Part shown: positions 5,454 through 13,256 of the stretch, in pieces
Layout of the letters: each line of letters begins with the position of its first letter
How positions within the stretch are numbered: the stretch's first letter is position 1
NCBI GenBank assembly: GCA_034664395.1
Contig: JAXDHQ010000074.1
Location: 1 to 13,716, forward strand
Direction of reading: 5' to 3'
Length of the DNA: 13,716 bases
Source: JAOPZW01 sp034664395
GTDB lineage: Bacteria; Actinomycetota; Thermoleophilia; Solirubrobacterales; Solirubrobacteraceae
Translations under genes and position numbers: made by a program
Notes under the pieces: generated by a model
The model's database searches: none
Seen by the model: only the letters and a program-made list of their open reading frames with translations
What the model was told of the DNA's origin: nothing

Positions 5454-6241
5454 GATCCGACGCGGCGCAGGATCCGGAAATCGGCGGATTGGCGATCACC
5501 TCCGGCGACGCTACTGATGAGCGAGTGGCCTTCGAGCTCGTCGATCGGGCGCCCGTCGTGACCGACCGGACCTCGTGCGGCCGCGGGCCGACGGCCCCCG
5601 GCGCCGCCCACCTGCACGTCGGCTGCGTGCCGGACCTCCCGCTCCAGCGGCTGCAGTCGTTCCTCGGGGCGCTGCACGCTCATGCCCCGCAACTGTGCAG
5701 CGAAGTGACGCACCTCTCCAGCGTGGAGCAGCTCGAGCGCCTGCGCGCCGGCGCGCTCGACCTCGCGGTCGTCCACGACGCACGCGACGGCGAGGCGATC
5801 GAGACGCAGCCGCTGTTCGCGGGCGAGTCGATGGCCGCGTTCCTGCCGACCGGACACCGCCTCGCCGGCCGGCTGACCCTCGGCCCCGACGACCTCCGCG
5901 ACGAGGTCCTCCTCACGTCGCCCCGCGCCGCCGACCCGGTGCTGCACGACCGGATCGCGGCCACCCTCGACAGCGCCGGCTACCGCTTCGGCGCCGTGCA
6001 CGAGACGAACGGCTCCGACCTGCGCGACGTCCTGCTGGCGGTGGCGGAGGGCCGCGGGATCGCGCTCGGCTCCCTCTCGGGCGCACGGGTCGTGGGCGAG
6101 CTCGGCGCGGTCCTGATCCGCCGCGCGCTCGAGCCCGCGCAGTGGATGCCCGAGACGCGGATCGCCTGGTCCGCAAGTGCGGCCCTCACCGACGGCGTGG
6201 CCGCGGCGCGCGCCGCCGCGCGCCGGCTGCGTGGACGCTGA
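5450..6241 (+). CDS. Stand-alone LysR-type effector-domain protein, no HTH
   Basis: This 263-residue protein is a clear paralogue of the effector domain encoded just upstream. Residues about 54-260 align along their whole length with that domain: FLGALHAHAPQL against FLAALHEREPDL, LRAGALDLAVV against VRAGELDIGIF, PLFAGESMAAFLPTGHRLAG against PLFPGEPMAAFVPAGHPLAA, AGYRF in both, and AEGRGIALG against VQGRGLGMA. No HTH is found at either end; residues 1-50 have no recognised domain. It could bind ligand and modulate the upstream regulator, for example as a heterodimer partner. This is inference. The start ATG at 5450 overlaps the preceding TGA stop (ATGA); a GTG at 5525 is an alternative that would remove 25 unconserved residues. 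The thiC riboswitch follows after about 75 bases. Confidence 0.82.
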   Translation: MRSDAAQDPEIGGLAITSGDATDERVAFELVDRAPVVTDRTSCGRGPTAPGAAHLHVGCVPDLPLQRLQSFLGALHAHAPQLCSEVTHLSSVEQLERLRAGALDLAVVHDARDGEAIETQPLFAGESMAAFLPTGHRLAGRLTLGPDDLRDEVLLTSPRAADPVLHDRIAATLDSAGYRFGAVHETNGSDLRDVLLAVAEGRGIALGSLSGARVVGELGAVLIRRALEPAQWMPETRIAWSASAALTDGVAAARAAARRLRGR

Positions 6242-6295
6242 CCCGCGGCCTCAGCGCGTCAGGCGCCGCGCACCCACGCGCTCCGCCGCTCTCGG

Positions 6296-6301
6296 TATGG
6301 T
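6296..6301 (+). promoter_or_regulatory. Possible -10 box for the riboswitch-thiC transcript
   Basis: TATGGT at 6296-6301 fits TAnnnT and would start transcription around 6308, just ahead of the riboswitch. No clear -35 box is seen at the expected distance. A CGCGGC/GCCGCG stem at 6244-6249/6265-6270 just upstream could end the preceding transcript. Confidence 0.3.
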
Positions 6302-6314
6302 CCCGGCCGACAGC

Positions 6315-6411
6315 GTGTAACCCGGGGTGTCCCTTACCGAGGGGCTGAGAGGGCGCTTCCTAGCGCCGACCCGCCGAACCTGATCTGGGTCATGCCAGCG
6401 AAGGGAGCCAC
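6315..6411 (+). ncRNA. TPP (thi-box) riboswitch
   Basis: The core conserved elements of the thiamine pyrophosphate aptamer are present in order: GGGGTGTCCC (6324-6333), GGGCTGAGA (6342-6350), an optional P3a hairpin GGCGCT/AGCGCC with loop TCCT (6352-6367), ACCC (6369-6372) pairing back with GGGT of the 5' element, GAACCTGATCTGGGT (6376-6390) and ATGCCAGCGAAGGGA (6392-6406). P1 can form from GTG..CCC (6315-6323) and GGG..CAC (6403-6411). The 3' strand of P1 contains the thiC Shine-Dalgarno AGGGAG (6402-6407). TPP binding would therefore hide the ribosome-binding site directly, and no separate terminator or anti-terminator is needed. This mechanism is inferred; the identity of the aptamer is clear. 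Confidence 0.95.
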
Positions 6412-7785
6412 ATGCCACATCGCACCGAGTTCGCCGCCGACGCGTCCTGCCGGACGCAGATGCACCTCGCCCGTCAGGGCGTCGTCACGCCCGAGATGGC
6501 GCGCGTCGCCGAGCGCGAGCACCTGAAGCCGGAGCTGGTCCGCGACGAGGTCGCGCGCGGCCGCATGATCATCCCGGCCAACGTCCACCACGCCGCGCTG
6601 GACCCGATGGCGATCGGCCTCAAGGCGCGGGTGAAGATCAACGCGAACATCGGCAGCTCGCCCACGACCTCGTCGCTGGCGGAGGAGGTCGACAAGCTCG
6701 ACCTGTCCCAGCGCTGGGGGGCCGACACGGTCATGGACCTGTCGACGGGCAAGCGCATCGACGAGACCCGCGAGGCGATCCTCGCGGTCGCCACGGTGCC
6801 GATCGGCACGGTGCCGATCTACCAGGCGATCGAGCGCGTGAAGCACCCCGAGGACCTGACCGCCGAGCTGCTGCTCGAGGTCATCGAGCACCAGGCGCGC
6901 CAGGGCGTCGACTACATGACGATCCACGCCGGCGTGCGCCTCGAGCACCTTCCGCTGTGCCAGCACCGCGTCACCGGGATCGTGTCGCGCGGCGGCGGCC
7001 TGCTCGCGCGCTGGATGGTCCACCACAAGCGCGAGAACCCGCTCTACGACGCCTTCGACGAGATCGTCGAGATCTGCCGCGAGCACGACGTCTCGCTCTC
7101 GCTGGGCGACGGGCTGCGGCCCGGGTCGATCGCCGACGCGTCCGACGCCGCGCAGTTCGCCGAGCTCGACACCCTCGGCGAGCTCACCGAGCGCGCGTGG
7201 GCGCGCGACGTCCAGGTGATGGTCGAGGGCCCCGGGCACGTGCCGCTGGACCAGCTCGAGATGAACGTCCGCCGCCAGCAGGAGGTCTGCCGCGAGGCGC
7301 CCTTCTACACGCTCGGGCCGCTGGTCACGGACATCGCGCCCGGCTACGACCACATCACGTCGGCCATCGGCGCCGCGATCGTGGGCTGGCACGGCACGTC
7401 GATGCTCTGCTACGTCACGCCCAAGGAGCACCTCGGGCTGCCCGACGCCGAGGACGTCAAGCAGGGGCTGATCGCCTACCGGATCGCCGCCCACGCCGCC
7501 GACCTCGCGCGCGGCGACCGCCGCGCCGCGCGCTGGGACCGCGAGCTCTCGCAGGCGCGCTTCGACTTCGACTGGCGCCGGCAGTTCGAGCTCGCCGTCG
7601 ACCCCGACGTCGCGCGCGAGATGCACGACGAGACGCTGGCCGACGACTACTTCAAGACCGCCGAGTTCTGCTCGATGTGCGGCCCGAAGTACTGCCCGAT
7701 GCACAACTTCCGTGACGTCGACTGGGACGAGCTGCGCGCGGTCGTCGACGAGCGCAAGCGCGCGCGGGCGCAGGCGACCGCCTGA
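6412..7785 (+). CDS. thiC: Phosphomethylpyrimidine synthase ThiC
   Basis: ThiC is a radical S-adenosylmethionine enzyme that converts aminoimidazole ribotide to hydroxymethylpyrimidine phosphate, the pyrimidine half of thiamine. At 457 residues this is the short form that lacks the extra N-terminal domain of the Escherichia coli and Bacillus enzymes. Family segments run the whole length: NANIGSS, GADTVMDLSTGK, DYMTIHAGV, SRGGGL, LGDGLRPGSIADA, VMVEGPGHVP, LGPLVTDIAPGYDHITSAIG and CYVTPKEHLGLP. The C-terminal cluster motif Cys420-x2-Cys423-x4-Cys428 (CSMCGPKYC) binds the [4Fe-4S] centre. The ATG at 6412 follows the riboswitch directly, with its ribosome-binding site inside it. No other thiamine gene is in the window; the next gene downstream is a respiratory enzyme, so thiC may be expressed alone or only loosely with it. 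Confidence 0.97.
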   Translation: MPHRTEFAADASCRTQMHLARQGVVTPEMARVAEREHLKPELVRDEVARGRMIIPANVHHAALDPMAIGLKARVKINANIGSSPTTSSLAEEVDKLDLSQRWGADTVMDLSTGKRIDETREAILAVATVPIGTVPIYQAIERVKHPEDLTAELLLEVIEHQARQGVDYMTIHAGVRLEHLPLCQHRVTGIVSRGGGLLARWMVHHKRENPLYDAFDEIVEICREHDVSLSLGDGLRPGSIADASDAAQFAELDTLGELTERAWARDVQVMVEGPGHVPLDQLEMNVRRQQEVCREAPFYTLGPLVTDIAPGYDHITSAIGAAIVGWHGTSMLCYVTPKEHLGLPDAEDVKQGLIAYRIAAHAADLARGDRRAARWDRELSQARFDFDWRRQFELAVDPDVAREMHDETLADDYFKTAEFCSMCGPKYCPMHNFRDVDWDELRAVVDERKRARAQATA

Positions 7786-7844
7786 GCGGTCGCCGGACCG
7801 GCCATGCCGAGGTGATCCTGCACCCGGGCGGGTAGGCCGTGGCC

Positions 7845-9239
7845 GTGAGCGAACCGACGAGCATTCCCGAGGCGGGCGCGCGGCGGCACGTGGTGGTCGT
7901 CGGCGGCGGCTTCGGCGGGGTGCAGGCGGTGCGCGAGCTGCGCGGCATGCCGGTCGACGTGACGCTGATCGACCGGCGCAACTTCCACCTCTTCCAGCCG
8001 CTCGTGTACCAGGTGGCGACCGGGATGCTCTCGGGGGCCGAGATCGCCTCGCCGCTGCGGTCGCTGTTCAAGCGCGACCGCAACGTCGAGACGATCCTGG
8101 GGGAGGTCACCGGGTTCGACCTGCCCGGGCGGCGGGTCCTCCTCGACGGGCTGCCGGACGGCCTGCCGCCGCGCGCGATCCCCTACGACGACCTGATCGT
8201 GGCCGCCGGCTCGAGCTACTCGTACTTCGGCCACGACGAGTGGCGCGAGCTCGCGCCGGACGTCAAGTCGCTGGAGAGCGCGCTGGAGGTCCGGCGGCGG
8301 CTCCTGGCGGCGTTCGAGGCGGCCGAGCTCGAGACCGATCCCGACCGCCGCGCCGCGCTGCTGACCTTCGTCGTGGTCGGCGCCGGGCCGACCGGCGTCG
8401 AGCTCGCCGGGCAGATCGCCGAGCTCGCGCACCACGCGCTGCGCCGCGACTACCGCCACATCGACACGACATCGGCGCGCATCCTGCTCGTGGAGATGGC
8501 CGACCGGGTGCTGCCGGCGTTCCCCCCGCGCAGCTCGGCGCGGGCGGTGCGCGCGCTGCGTGGCCTGGGCGTGACCGCGATGGTGGGCCACAGGGTCGTC
8601 GCCATCGACGAGCAGGCGGTGACGCTGGAGACCGTCGGCGGCGCCGAGACGACCCACGTGCCGACGCGGACGGTCGTGTGGGCGGCGGGGATCGTCGCCT
8701 CGGGCCTCGCCACGGCGCTCGCCGCCGAGAGCGGCGTCCACCTCGACCGCGGCGGCCGCGTGGCGGTGCGCCCCGACCTGACGATCGCCGGCCACCCCGA
8801 GGTCACCGCGATCGGCGACATGGTGGCCGTCCACGACGAGCACGGCAGCCCGACGCTGCTCCCGCGCGTCGCGCCGGTGGCGATGCAGCAGGGGCGCTAT
8901 GCCGCGCGGGCGATCGGCGAGCGCATGAGCGGCCGCCGGCCCGCGCCGTTCCGCTACCGCGACAAGGGGAACCTCGCCACGATCGGCCGGGCCAAGGCCG
9001 TCGCCGACCTGCACCACGTCCAGCTCAGCGGCCTGCTCGCCTGGCTGGCGTGGCTGTTCGTGCACCTGCTCTACCTGATCGGCCTGCAGAACCGGCTCGT
9101 CGTCTTCGTCCGCTGGACGTTCAGCTTCCTCACGCGCGCCGGCGGCGCCCGCGTGATCATGGGCCATCCGGCGCCGTCGCCGGCGCCGGTCGACCACCGC
9201 CGCGAGCGCGAGGCGGTGCGCGCGAGGGACGGTCGCTGA
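7845..9239 (+). CDS. ndh: Type II NADH dehydrogenase (NDH-2)
   Basis: A 464-residue membrane-associated flavoprotein that oxidises NADH and passes electrons to quinone without pumping protons. The FAD-binding dinucleotide motif GGGFGG is at residues 20-25 after VVVV, and the NADH-binding motif GAGPTG at 179-184. AIGDM (322-326) is the second FAD contact. The APVAMQQG segment (343-350) corresponds to the quinone-site motif of the family. Residues about 396-424 are hydrophobic (LLAWLAWLFVHLLYLIGL), which fits the C-terminal membrane anchor. The GTG at 7845 has a GGGTAGG eight bases upstream; a GTG two codons earlier (7839) is nearly as good. Fifty-nine bases separate it from thiC with no clear terminator, so read-through is possible. 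The family also includes ferredoxin-type and other quinone reductases, but the motif set supports NDH-2. Confidence 0.9.
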   Translation: MSEPTSIPEAGARRHVVVVGGGFGGVQAVRELRGMPVDVTLIDRRNFHLFQPLVYQVATGMLSGAEIASPLRSLFKRDRNVETILGEVTGFDLPGRRVLLDGLPDGLPPRAIPYDDLIVAAGSSYSYFGHDEWRELAPDVKSLESALEVRRRLLAAFEAAELETDPDRRAALLTFVVVGAGPTGVELAGQIAELAHHALRRDYRHIDTTSARILLVEMADRVLPAFPPRSSARAVRALRGLGVTAMVGHRVVAIDEQAVTLETVGGAETTHVPTRTVVWAAGIVASGLATALAAESGVHLDRGGRVAVRPDLTIAGHPEVTAIGDMVAVHDEHGSPTLLPRVAPVAMQQGRYAARAIGERMSGRRPAPFRYRDKGNLATIGRAKAVADLHHVQLSGLLAWLAWLFVHLLYLIGLQNRLVVFVRWTFSFLTRAGGARVIMGHPAPSPAPVDHRREREAVRARDGR

Positions 9240-9355
9240 GCCCGGTCTCCGCGTCGCTTCGGCGGCGCTGCTGGGCGTTCGGCATCGAGGGGAGAGGAGT
9301 CGTCGGCGCCGCGGGGCGCGAGCGGTCGTCCTCGCGCGCGGGCGTATGTCGAAAA

Positions 9356-9374
9356 TGTCACCTCCCAGGTGACA
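9356..9374. promoter_or_regulatory. Perfect 8+8 palindrome, probable regulator site
   Basis: TGTCACCT (9356-9363) and AGGTGACA (9367-9374) are exact reverse complements separated by CCC. The palindrome sits in an AT-richer patch of an otherwise very GC-rich gap, 256 bases before the stress-protein start. Length and spacing fit a dimeric DNA-binding protein site; a small RNA hairpin is the alternative. Which protein binds is unknown. Confidence 0.5.
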
Positions 9375-9615
9375 AATTCGCCGTTCGTCTGGCGCCGGAT
9401 GCGCTTCGCAACGGCGATCGCCGCAAGCGTCACGACGCTGCGCAGCCTCTGCTTTGCATTCGCGCCGTGGCCGCGTGGCGCCGCCCGCGATCGAGGGCGT
9501 GGGCTGAGCCCGGTCCCACCCGACCACCGACGCACGCACTGCCATTCGCCCGCGACCGCCGCACTCGACGCCGCGCGCCCGCGGCCTAGTGCCAGGACGA
9601 GCACCGGATCCGATC

Positions 9616-9622
9616 AGGAGGA
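9616..9622 (+). promoter_or_regulatory. Ribosome-binding site deciding the stress-protein start
   Basis: AGGAGGA at 9616-9622 is the strongest Shine-Dalgarno in the window and lies seven bases before the ATG at 9630. It selects this start over an upstream frame opening at 9369. Confidence 0.85.
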
Positions 9623-9629
9623 CCGAGCC

Positions 9630-10196
9630 ATGAGCACCATCGGCAACGCGCGGCGGATCGTCGCCGTCTTCGACAGCTACGCGGACGCCCAGCTCGCCGT
9701 CGACCACCTCTCCGACCAGGGCTTCCCCGTCGAGCGCGTGACGATCGTGGGGCACGGACTGCGTTACATCGAGCAGATCGTCGGGCGCATGACCATGGGC
9801 CGCGCCGCCCTGATCGGCGCCGCCCAGGGCGCTGCCCTCGGGGTCCTCTTCGGCCTGCTGTTCGGGATCGTCTTCACGATCAGCCCGAACCCGGCCGTCC
9901 CGCTGCTGATGCTCTACGGGCTCGCCGGCGGCGCCGTCCTGGGCGCCGGGTTCGGGCTGGTCGCGCACGCCCTGACCGGCGGGCGCCGCGACTTCAACTC
10001 GGTCCCCTCGATCCAGGCGGAGCGTTACGAGCTCGTGGTCGACGAGGACGTCGCCGACCAGGCCGCCGAGCTCCTGCGCGCCTTCGACGCCGCGGCCGTC
10101 ATCAGCGCGGCGCCGGCGTCGCCGCCCCCGCCGAGCCCCACCGCGCCGGCGCCGCCGACGCGGGTCGACTCGCCCGGCGCCAGCCACGTCGCCTGA
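9630..10196 (+). CDS. General stress protein 17M/YflT-like membrane protein
   Basis: The 188-residue protein begins with the YflT/general-stress-17M type domain: VAVFDSYADAQLAVDHLSDQ at 11-30 and VERVTIVG at 34-41. Two hydrophobic, glycine-rich segments follow at about 58-84 and 89-115 with GxxxG-like packing, so the protein is probably embedded in the membrane as a hairpin. Residues 129-160 form a second small alpha/beta stretch (ERYELVVDEDVADQAAELLR), and the tail (161-188) is Pro/Ala/Ser-rich and probably disordered. Members of this family are induced by general stress in Gram-positive bacteria, but their biochemical role is not known. The gene stands alone, converging on clpB across a strong stem-loop, and lies downstream of a long gap with one palindrome. 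The stress function is by family; no stress promoter is visible. Confidence 0.82.
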   Translation: MSTIGNARRIVAVFDSYADAQLAVDHLSDQGFPVERVTIVGHGLRYIEQIVGRMTMGRAALIGAAQGAALGVLFGLLFGIVFTISPNPAVPLLMLYGLAGGAVLGAGFGLVAHALTGGRRDFNSVPSIQAERYELVVDEDVADQAAELLRAFDAAAVISAAPASPPPPSPTAPAPPTRVDSPGASHVA

Positions 10197-10213
10197 CCGC
10201 GGTCGGCGTACTG

Positions 10214-10248
10214 CCAGGAGGAGCGCCAGCGCCCTGAGCTCCTCCTGG
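10214..10248. terminator. Strong stem-loop between convergent stress-protein gene and clpB
   Basis: CCAGGAGGAGC (10214-10224) pairs perfectly with GCTCCTCCTGG (10238-10248) around a 13-base loop. The 11-bp stem lies in the 71-bp gap between two convergent stop codons, the expected place for a bidirectional terminator. No T-run follows on either strand, which is common in high-GC actinobacteria. Confidence 0.65.
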
Positions 10249-10267
10249 AGTCGCTCGACGGCGTCCG

Positions 10268-12928
10268 TCAGGCCGCCGCTCCCACCGGCTCGCCGGCCGG
10301 CTCCGGGGCCTCGTCGGCCGGGTTGCGCCAGTTCACCACGAGCTGGTCGCCCTCGACGTCGAGGATGATCGCCGCGCCGTCGTGGATCTCGCCGGAGATG
10401 AAGGCCCGCGCGATGCGGGTCTCGACCTCGCGCTGGATGAACCGGCGCAGCGGACGCGCGCCGTACACGGGGTCGTAGCCCTCGCGGGCGATGTGGGCGC
10501 GGGCGGGCTCGGTGAGCTCGAGGGTGATGCGCCGGTCGCTGAGCCGCGCGCGCAGGCTCGCGACCTGCAGGTCGACGATCTGCTCGATCTCCGCCAGCGT
10601 CAGCGGCTTGAACAGGATGGTCTCGTCGACGCGGTTGAGGAACTCGGGCCGGAAGTGCTCGCGCAGGTCGGCCATCACGCGGTCGCGGACGTCGGGCCGG
10701 ATCTGGCCGTCGGGCGTCAGCCCCTCCAGCAGGTACAGCGACCCGATGTTCGAGGTCATGATGATCACGGTGTTGCGGAAGTTGACCGTCCGCCCCTGGG
10801 CGTCCGTGAGCCGCCCGTCGTCGAGGATCTGCAGCAGCGTGTTGAACACGTCGGGGTGCGCCTTCTCGATCTCGTCGAAGAGGACGACCGAGTACGGCTT
10901 GCGCCGCACGGCCTCGGTGAGCTGGCCGCCCTCGTCGTAGCCGACGTAGCCCGGGGGAGCGCCCATGAGCCGGCTGACCGTGTGGCGCTCCTGGTACTCG
11001 GACATGTCCAGGCGCACCATGTTGTCCTCGGAGTCGAACAGCGCCTCGGCCAGCGCGCGCGAGAGCTCGGTCTTCCCGACGCCGGTCGGCCCGAGGAAGA
11101 TGAACGAGCCGATCGGCCGCTTGGGGTCCTTGACGCCGGCGCGCGCCCTGATGACGGCGTCCGCCACGAGCTGCACCGCCTCGTCCTGGCCGATGACGCG
11201 CTCGTGCAGCAGCTCGTCCAGGCGCAGCAGCTTCTCGCGCTCGCCCTCGACCAGGCGCGTGACCGGGATGCCGGTCCAGCGCGCGACGACCTGGGCGATC
11301 TCCTCCTCGGTGACCTCCTCGCGCAGCAGGCGCGTCCCGCCCTGCTTGCTCTCCAGGCGCTCCTCCTCGCCGTGCAGCCGTGTCTCGAGCTCGGGCAGGC
11401 GCCCGTGGCGCAGCTCGGCGGCGCGGTTGAGGTCGTAGTTGCGCTCGGCCTCCTCGATCTCGCGCCGGACCTCCTCGATCTCCGCCCGCAGCGCCTGCAG
11501 CTTCTTGATCGCCTGGCGCTCGGCCTCCCACTGGGCGGTCATGGCGTCGGCCTGGGCGCGCAGGTCGGCCAGCTCCTTGCGCAGCGCCTCCAGGCGCTCG
11601 CGGCTGGCCGCGTCGCTCTCCTTCTCCAGCGCGGCCTCCTCGATCTCGAGCTGCATCACGCGGCGCGTGATGGCGTCGAGCTCCTGGGGCATCGAGTCGA
11701 TCTCGGTGCGGATGACCGCGCAGGCCTCGTCGACGAGGTCGATCGCCTTGTCGGGCAGGAAGCGATCGGTGATGTAGCGGTGCGAGAGCGTCGCGGCGGC
11801 GACGATCGCGGCGTCCTGGATGCGCACGCCGTGGTGGACCTCGAAGCGCTCGCGCAGGCCGCGCAGGATCGAGATCGTGTCCTCGACGGTGGGCTCGTCG
11901 ACCGTGATCGGCTGGAAGCGGCGCTCCAGCGCGGCGTCCTTCTCGATGTGGCGGCGGTACTCGTCGAGCGTCGTGGCGCCGATGCAGTGCAGCTCGCCGC
12001 GGGCGAGCATCGGCTTGAGCATGTTGCCGGCGTCCATCGCGCCCTCGGCGGCGCCCGCGCCCACGACGGTGTGCAGCTCGTCGATGAAGAGCAGGATCCG
12101 CCCCTCGGCGGACTTGACCTCCTGAAGCACCGCCTTCAGGCGCTCCTCGAACTCGCCGCGGTACTTCGCACCGGCGACGAGCGAGCCCATGTCCAGGGCG
12201 AAGACGGTCTTGTCGCGCAGGCCCTCGGGCACGTCGCGGCGGACGATGCGCTGGGCCAGGCCCTCGACGATGGCGGTCTTGCCGACCCCTGGGTCGCCGA
12301 CCAGGACCGGGTTGTTCTTCGTCTTGCGCGACAGGATCTGGATGACGCGGCGGATCTCGCCGTCGCGGCCGATGACCGGGTCCAGGCGACCGAGGCGTGC
12401 CTCGGCGACGAGGTCGCGGCCGTACTTCTCCAGGGCCTCGTAGGCCGACTCCGGCGTGGCGCTGGTGACGCGCTGGCTGCCGCGCACCTCGGTGAGCACC
12501 TCCAGGAAGCGCTCGCGGGTGACGCCGTGCTCGCGCAGGATGCGCCCGGCCGCGGTCTGCGGGGCCGAGGCGATCATCGCCAGCAGGACGTGCTCGACCG
12601 AGACGTACTCGTCCTTCAGGCGCTGGGCCTCCTGCTCGGCCGCGTCGAGGATCTGCGAGAGCGCGCGCGAGACGTAGACCTGTCCCGGCGCGGCGCCCGA
12701 GCCGCTGACGCGCGGGCGCCCTTCGAGGTAGCTCTCCAGCGCGGCGTGCAGCGCGTCGGAGTCGACCTCGGCCCGCATCAGCAGCCGGGGGACCAGGCCC
12801 TCGGGCTGCTCGAGGAGCGCGAGCAGCAGGTGCTCGACGTCCACCTCGGTGTGGCCGTAGCGCAGCGCCTTGGTCTGGGCGTCGTGCAGGGCCTGTTGCG
12901 ACTTCTCCGTCAGGCGGTTCGGGTCCAT
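10268..12928 (-). CDS. clpB: ATP-dependent disaggregase ClpB
   Basis: ClpB is a hexameric AAA+ chaperone that threads aggregated proteins through its pore with the help of DnaK/DnaJ. The 886-residue protein has all expected parts: two Clp N-terminal repeats (1 to about 145); nucleotide-binding domain 1 with Walker A GDPGVGKT (211-218), pore tyrosine in AKYRG (254-258) and Walker B LLFIDE (279-284); the coiled-coil middle domain (about 410-525) that distinguishes ClpB from ClpA and ClpC; and domain 2 with Walker A GPTGVGKT (613-620), pore loop GYVGY (660-664) and Walker B VVLFDE (681-686). The tail is a short Pro/Ala/Glu-rich extension, making it somewhat longer than the E. coli protein. The ATG at 12928 lies four bases after the cbpM stop, and its ribosome-binding site GAGG (12936-12939) is inside the cbpM coding end. 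It is the last gene of the visible operon. Confidence 0.98.
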   Translation of the reverse strand: MDPNRLTEKSQQALHDAQTKALRYGHTEVDVEHLLLALLEQPEGLVPRLLMRAEVDSDALHAALESYLEGRPRVSGSGAAPGQVYVSRALSQILDAAEQEAQRLKDEYVSVEHVLLAMIASAPQTAAGRILREHGVTRERFLEVLTEVRGSQRVTSATPESAYEALEKYGRDLVAEARLGRLDPVIGRDGEIRRVIQILSRKTKNNPVLVGDPGVGKTAIVEGLAQRIVRRDVPEGLRDKTVFALDMGSLVAGAKYRGEFEERLKAVLQEVKSAEGRILLFIDELHTVVGAGAAEGAMDAGNMLKPMLARGELHCIGATTLDEYRRHIEKDAALERRFQPITVDEPTVEDTISILRGLRERFEVHHGVRIQDAAIVAAATLSHRYITDRFLPDKAIDLVDEACAVIRTEIDSMPQELDAITRRVMQLEIEEAALEKESDAASRERLEALRKELADLRAQADAMTAQWEAERQAIKKLQALRAEIEEVRREIEEAERNYDLNRAAELRHGRLPELETRLHGEEERLESKQGGTRLLREEVTEEEIAQVVARWTGIPVTRLVEGEREKLLRLDELLHERVIGQDEAVQLVADAVIRARAGVKDPKRPIGSFIFLGPTGVGKTELSRALAEALFDSEDNMVRLDMSEYQERHTVSRLMGAPPGYVGYDEGGQLTEAVRRKPYSVVLFDEIEKAHPDVFNTLLQILDDGRLTDAQGRTVNFRNTVIIMTSNIGSLYLLEGLTPDGQIRPDVRDRVMADLREHFRPEFLNRVDETILFKPLTLAEIEQIVDLQVASLRARLSDRRITLELTEPARAHIAREGYDPVYGARPLRRFIQREVETRIARAFISGEIHDGAAIILDVEGDQLVVNWRNPADEAPEPAGEPVGAAA

Positions 12929-12932
12929 GTCC

Positions 12933-13256
12933 TCACCTCGATCGATCTCCGCGCGGCTCGTAGCGACGCAGCCGCTCCTCCAACTCCTCGATGCGCACCA
13001 GCAGCTCGCTCGCGAGCACCGCTCCGGCGTAGTTCAGTCCGAGATCCCGCCGCAGCCGCGCGGCCCGGGCCAGGCGCGCCGCCGAATCGCGCGCGAACGG
13101 ACGCTGGACCAGCCCGAGCGCCAGGAAGCTGCGCACGAGGTCGGGGTGCATGCCCGCCTCCCGCGCCAGCGCCTCGAGCTCGATGGGGACGCCGCGGGCC
13201 GTCCGCGATCGCACGAGCCTCGATCCCGGCCGCGGAGGGCGAGTCGCGGTGGCCAT
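12933..13256 (-). CDS. cbpM: Chaperone modulator CbpM-like MerR-type protein
   Basis: A 107-residue protein with an N-terminal MerR-type HTH (GVPIELEALAREAGMHPDLV at 22-41, then VRSFLALGLV) and a C-terminal helix (AGAVLASELLVRIEELEERL at 77-96) typical of CbpM. CbpM binds the J domain of the DnaJ-like protein CbpA and inhibits it. The position between a DnaJ-type gene and clpB supports this. The alternative is HspR, the MerR-type repressor of the dnaK operon that often occupies this slot in actinobacteria. The conserved R-x-Y/W after the recognition helix of MerR regulators is not evident (RSFLALG here), and the C-terminus matches CbpM better. Its ATG at 13256 overlaps the DnaJ stop as TGATG, and its own stop is four bases from clpB, so the three genes are translated as a coupled unit. 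Confidence 0.78.
   Translation of the reverse strand: MATATRPPRPGSRLVRSRTARGVPIELEALAREAGMHPDLVRSFLALGLVQRPFARDSAARLARAARLRRDLGLNYAGAVLASELLVRIEELEERLRRYEPRGDRSR

Larger units (their letters stand above)
9240..9629. other. 390-bp non-coding gap upstream of the stress-protein gene
   Basis: No convincing gene lies here. Frames that cross it on either strand are extensions of shadows and contain Arg/Pro-rich sequence with no known domain. Elements present are the perfect palindrome at 9356-9374 within a short AT-rich patch (9351-9380), and a nested stem GTGGG (9499-9503) / CCCAC (9515-9519) with GGGC/GCCC inside it. No consensus vegetative or SigB-like promoter could be identified upstream of 9630. 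Confidence 0.5.

Noticed and set aside
9499..9519. GTGGG/CCCAC nested hairpin as terminator of ndh
   Set aside because: It lies about 260 bases beyond the ndh stop, the stem is short and no T-run follows, so I could not support a terminator call.
9071..9604. A 177-codon minus-strand frame crossing the ndh end and the following gap
   Set aside because: Half of it is antisense to the ndh C-terminus, and the rest is Arg/Pro/Ser-rich with no family resemblance.
7647..11531. A minus-strand open frame of nearly 1,300 codons running opposite thiC, ndh and the stress gene and into clpB
   Set aside because: It is a shadow produced by strong GC bias at third positions. Its translation is Arg/Gly/Ala/Asp low-complexity with no domain, while the overlapping genes on the other frames have complete, well-conserved families.
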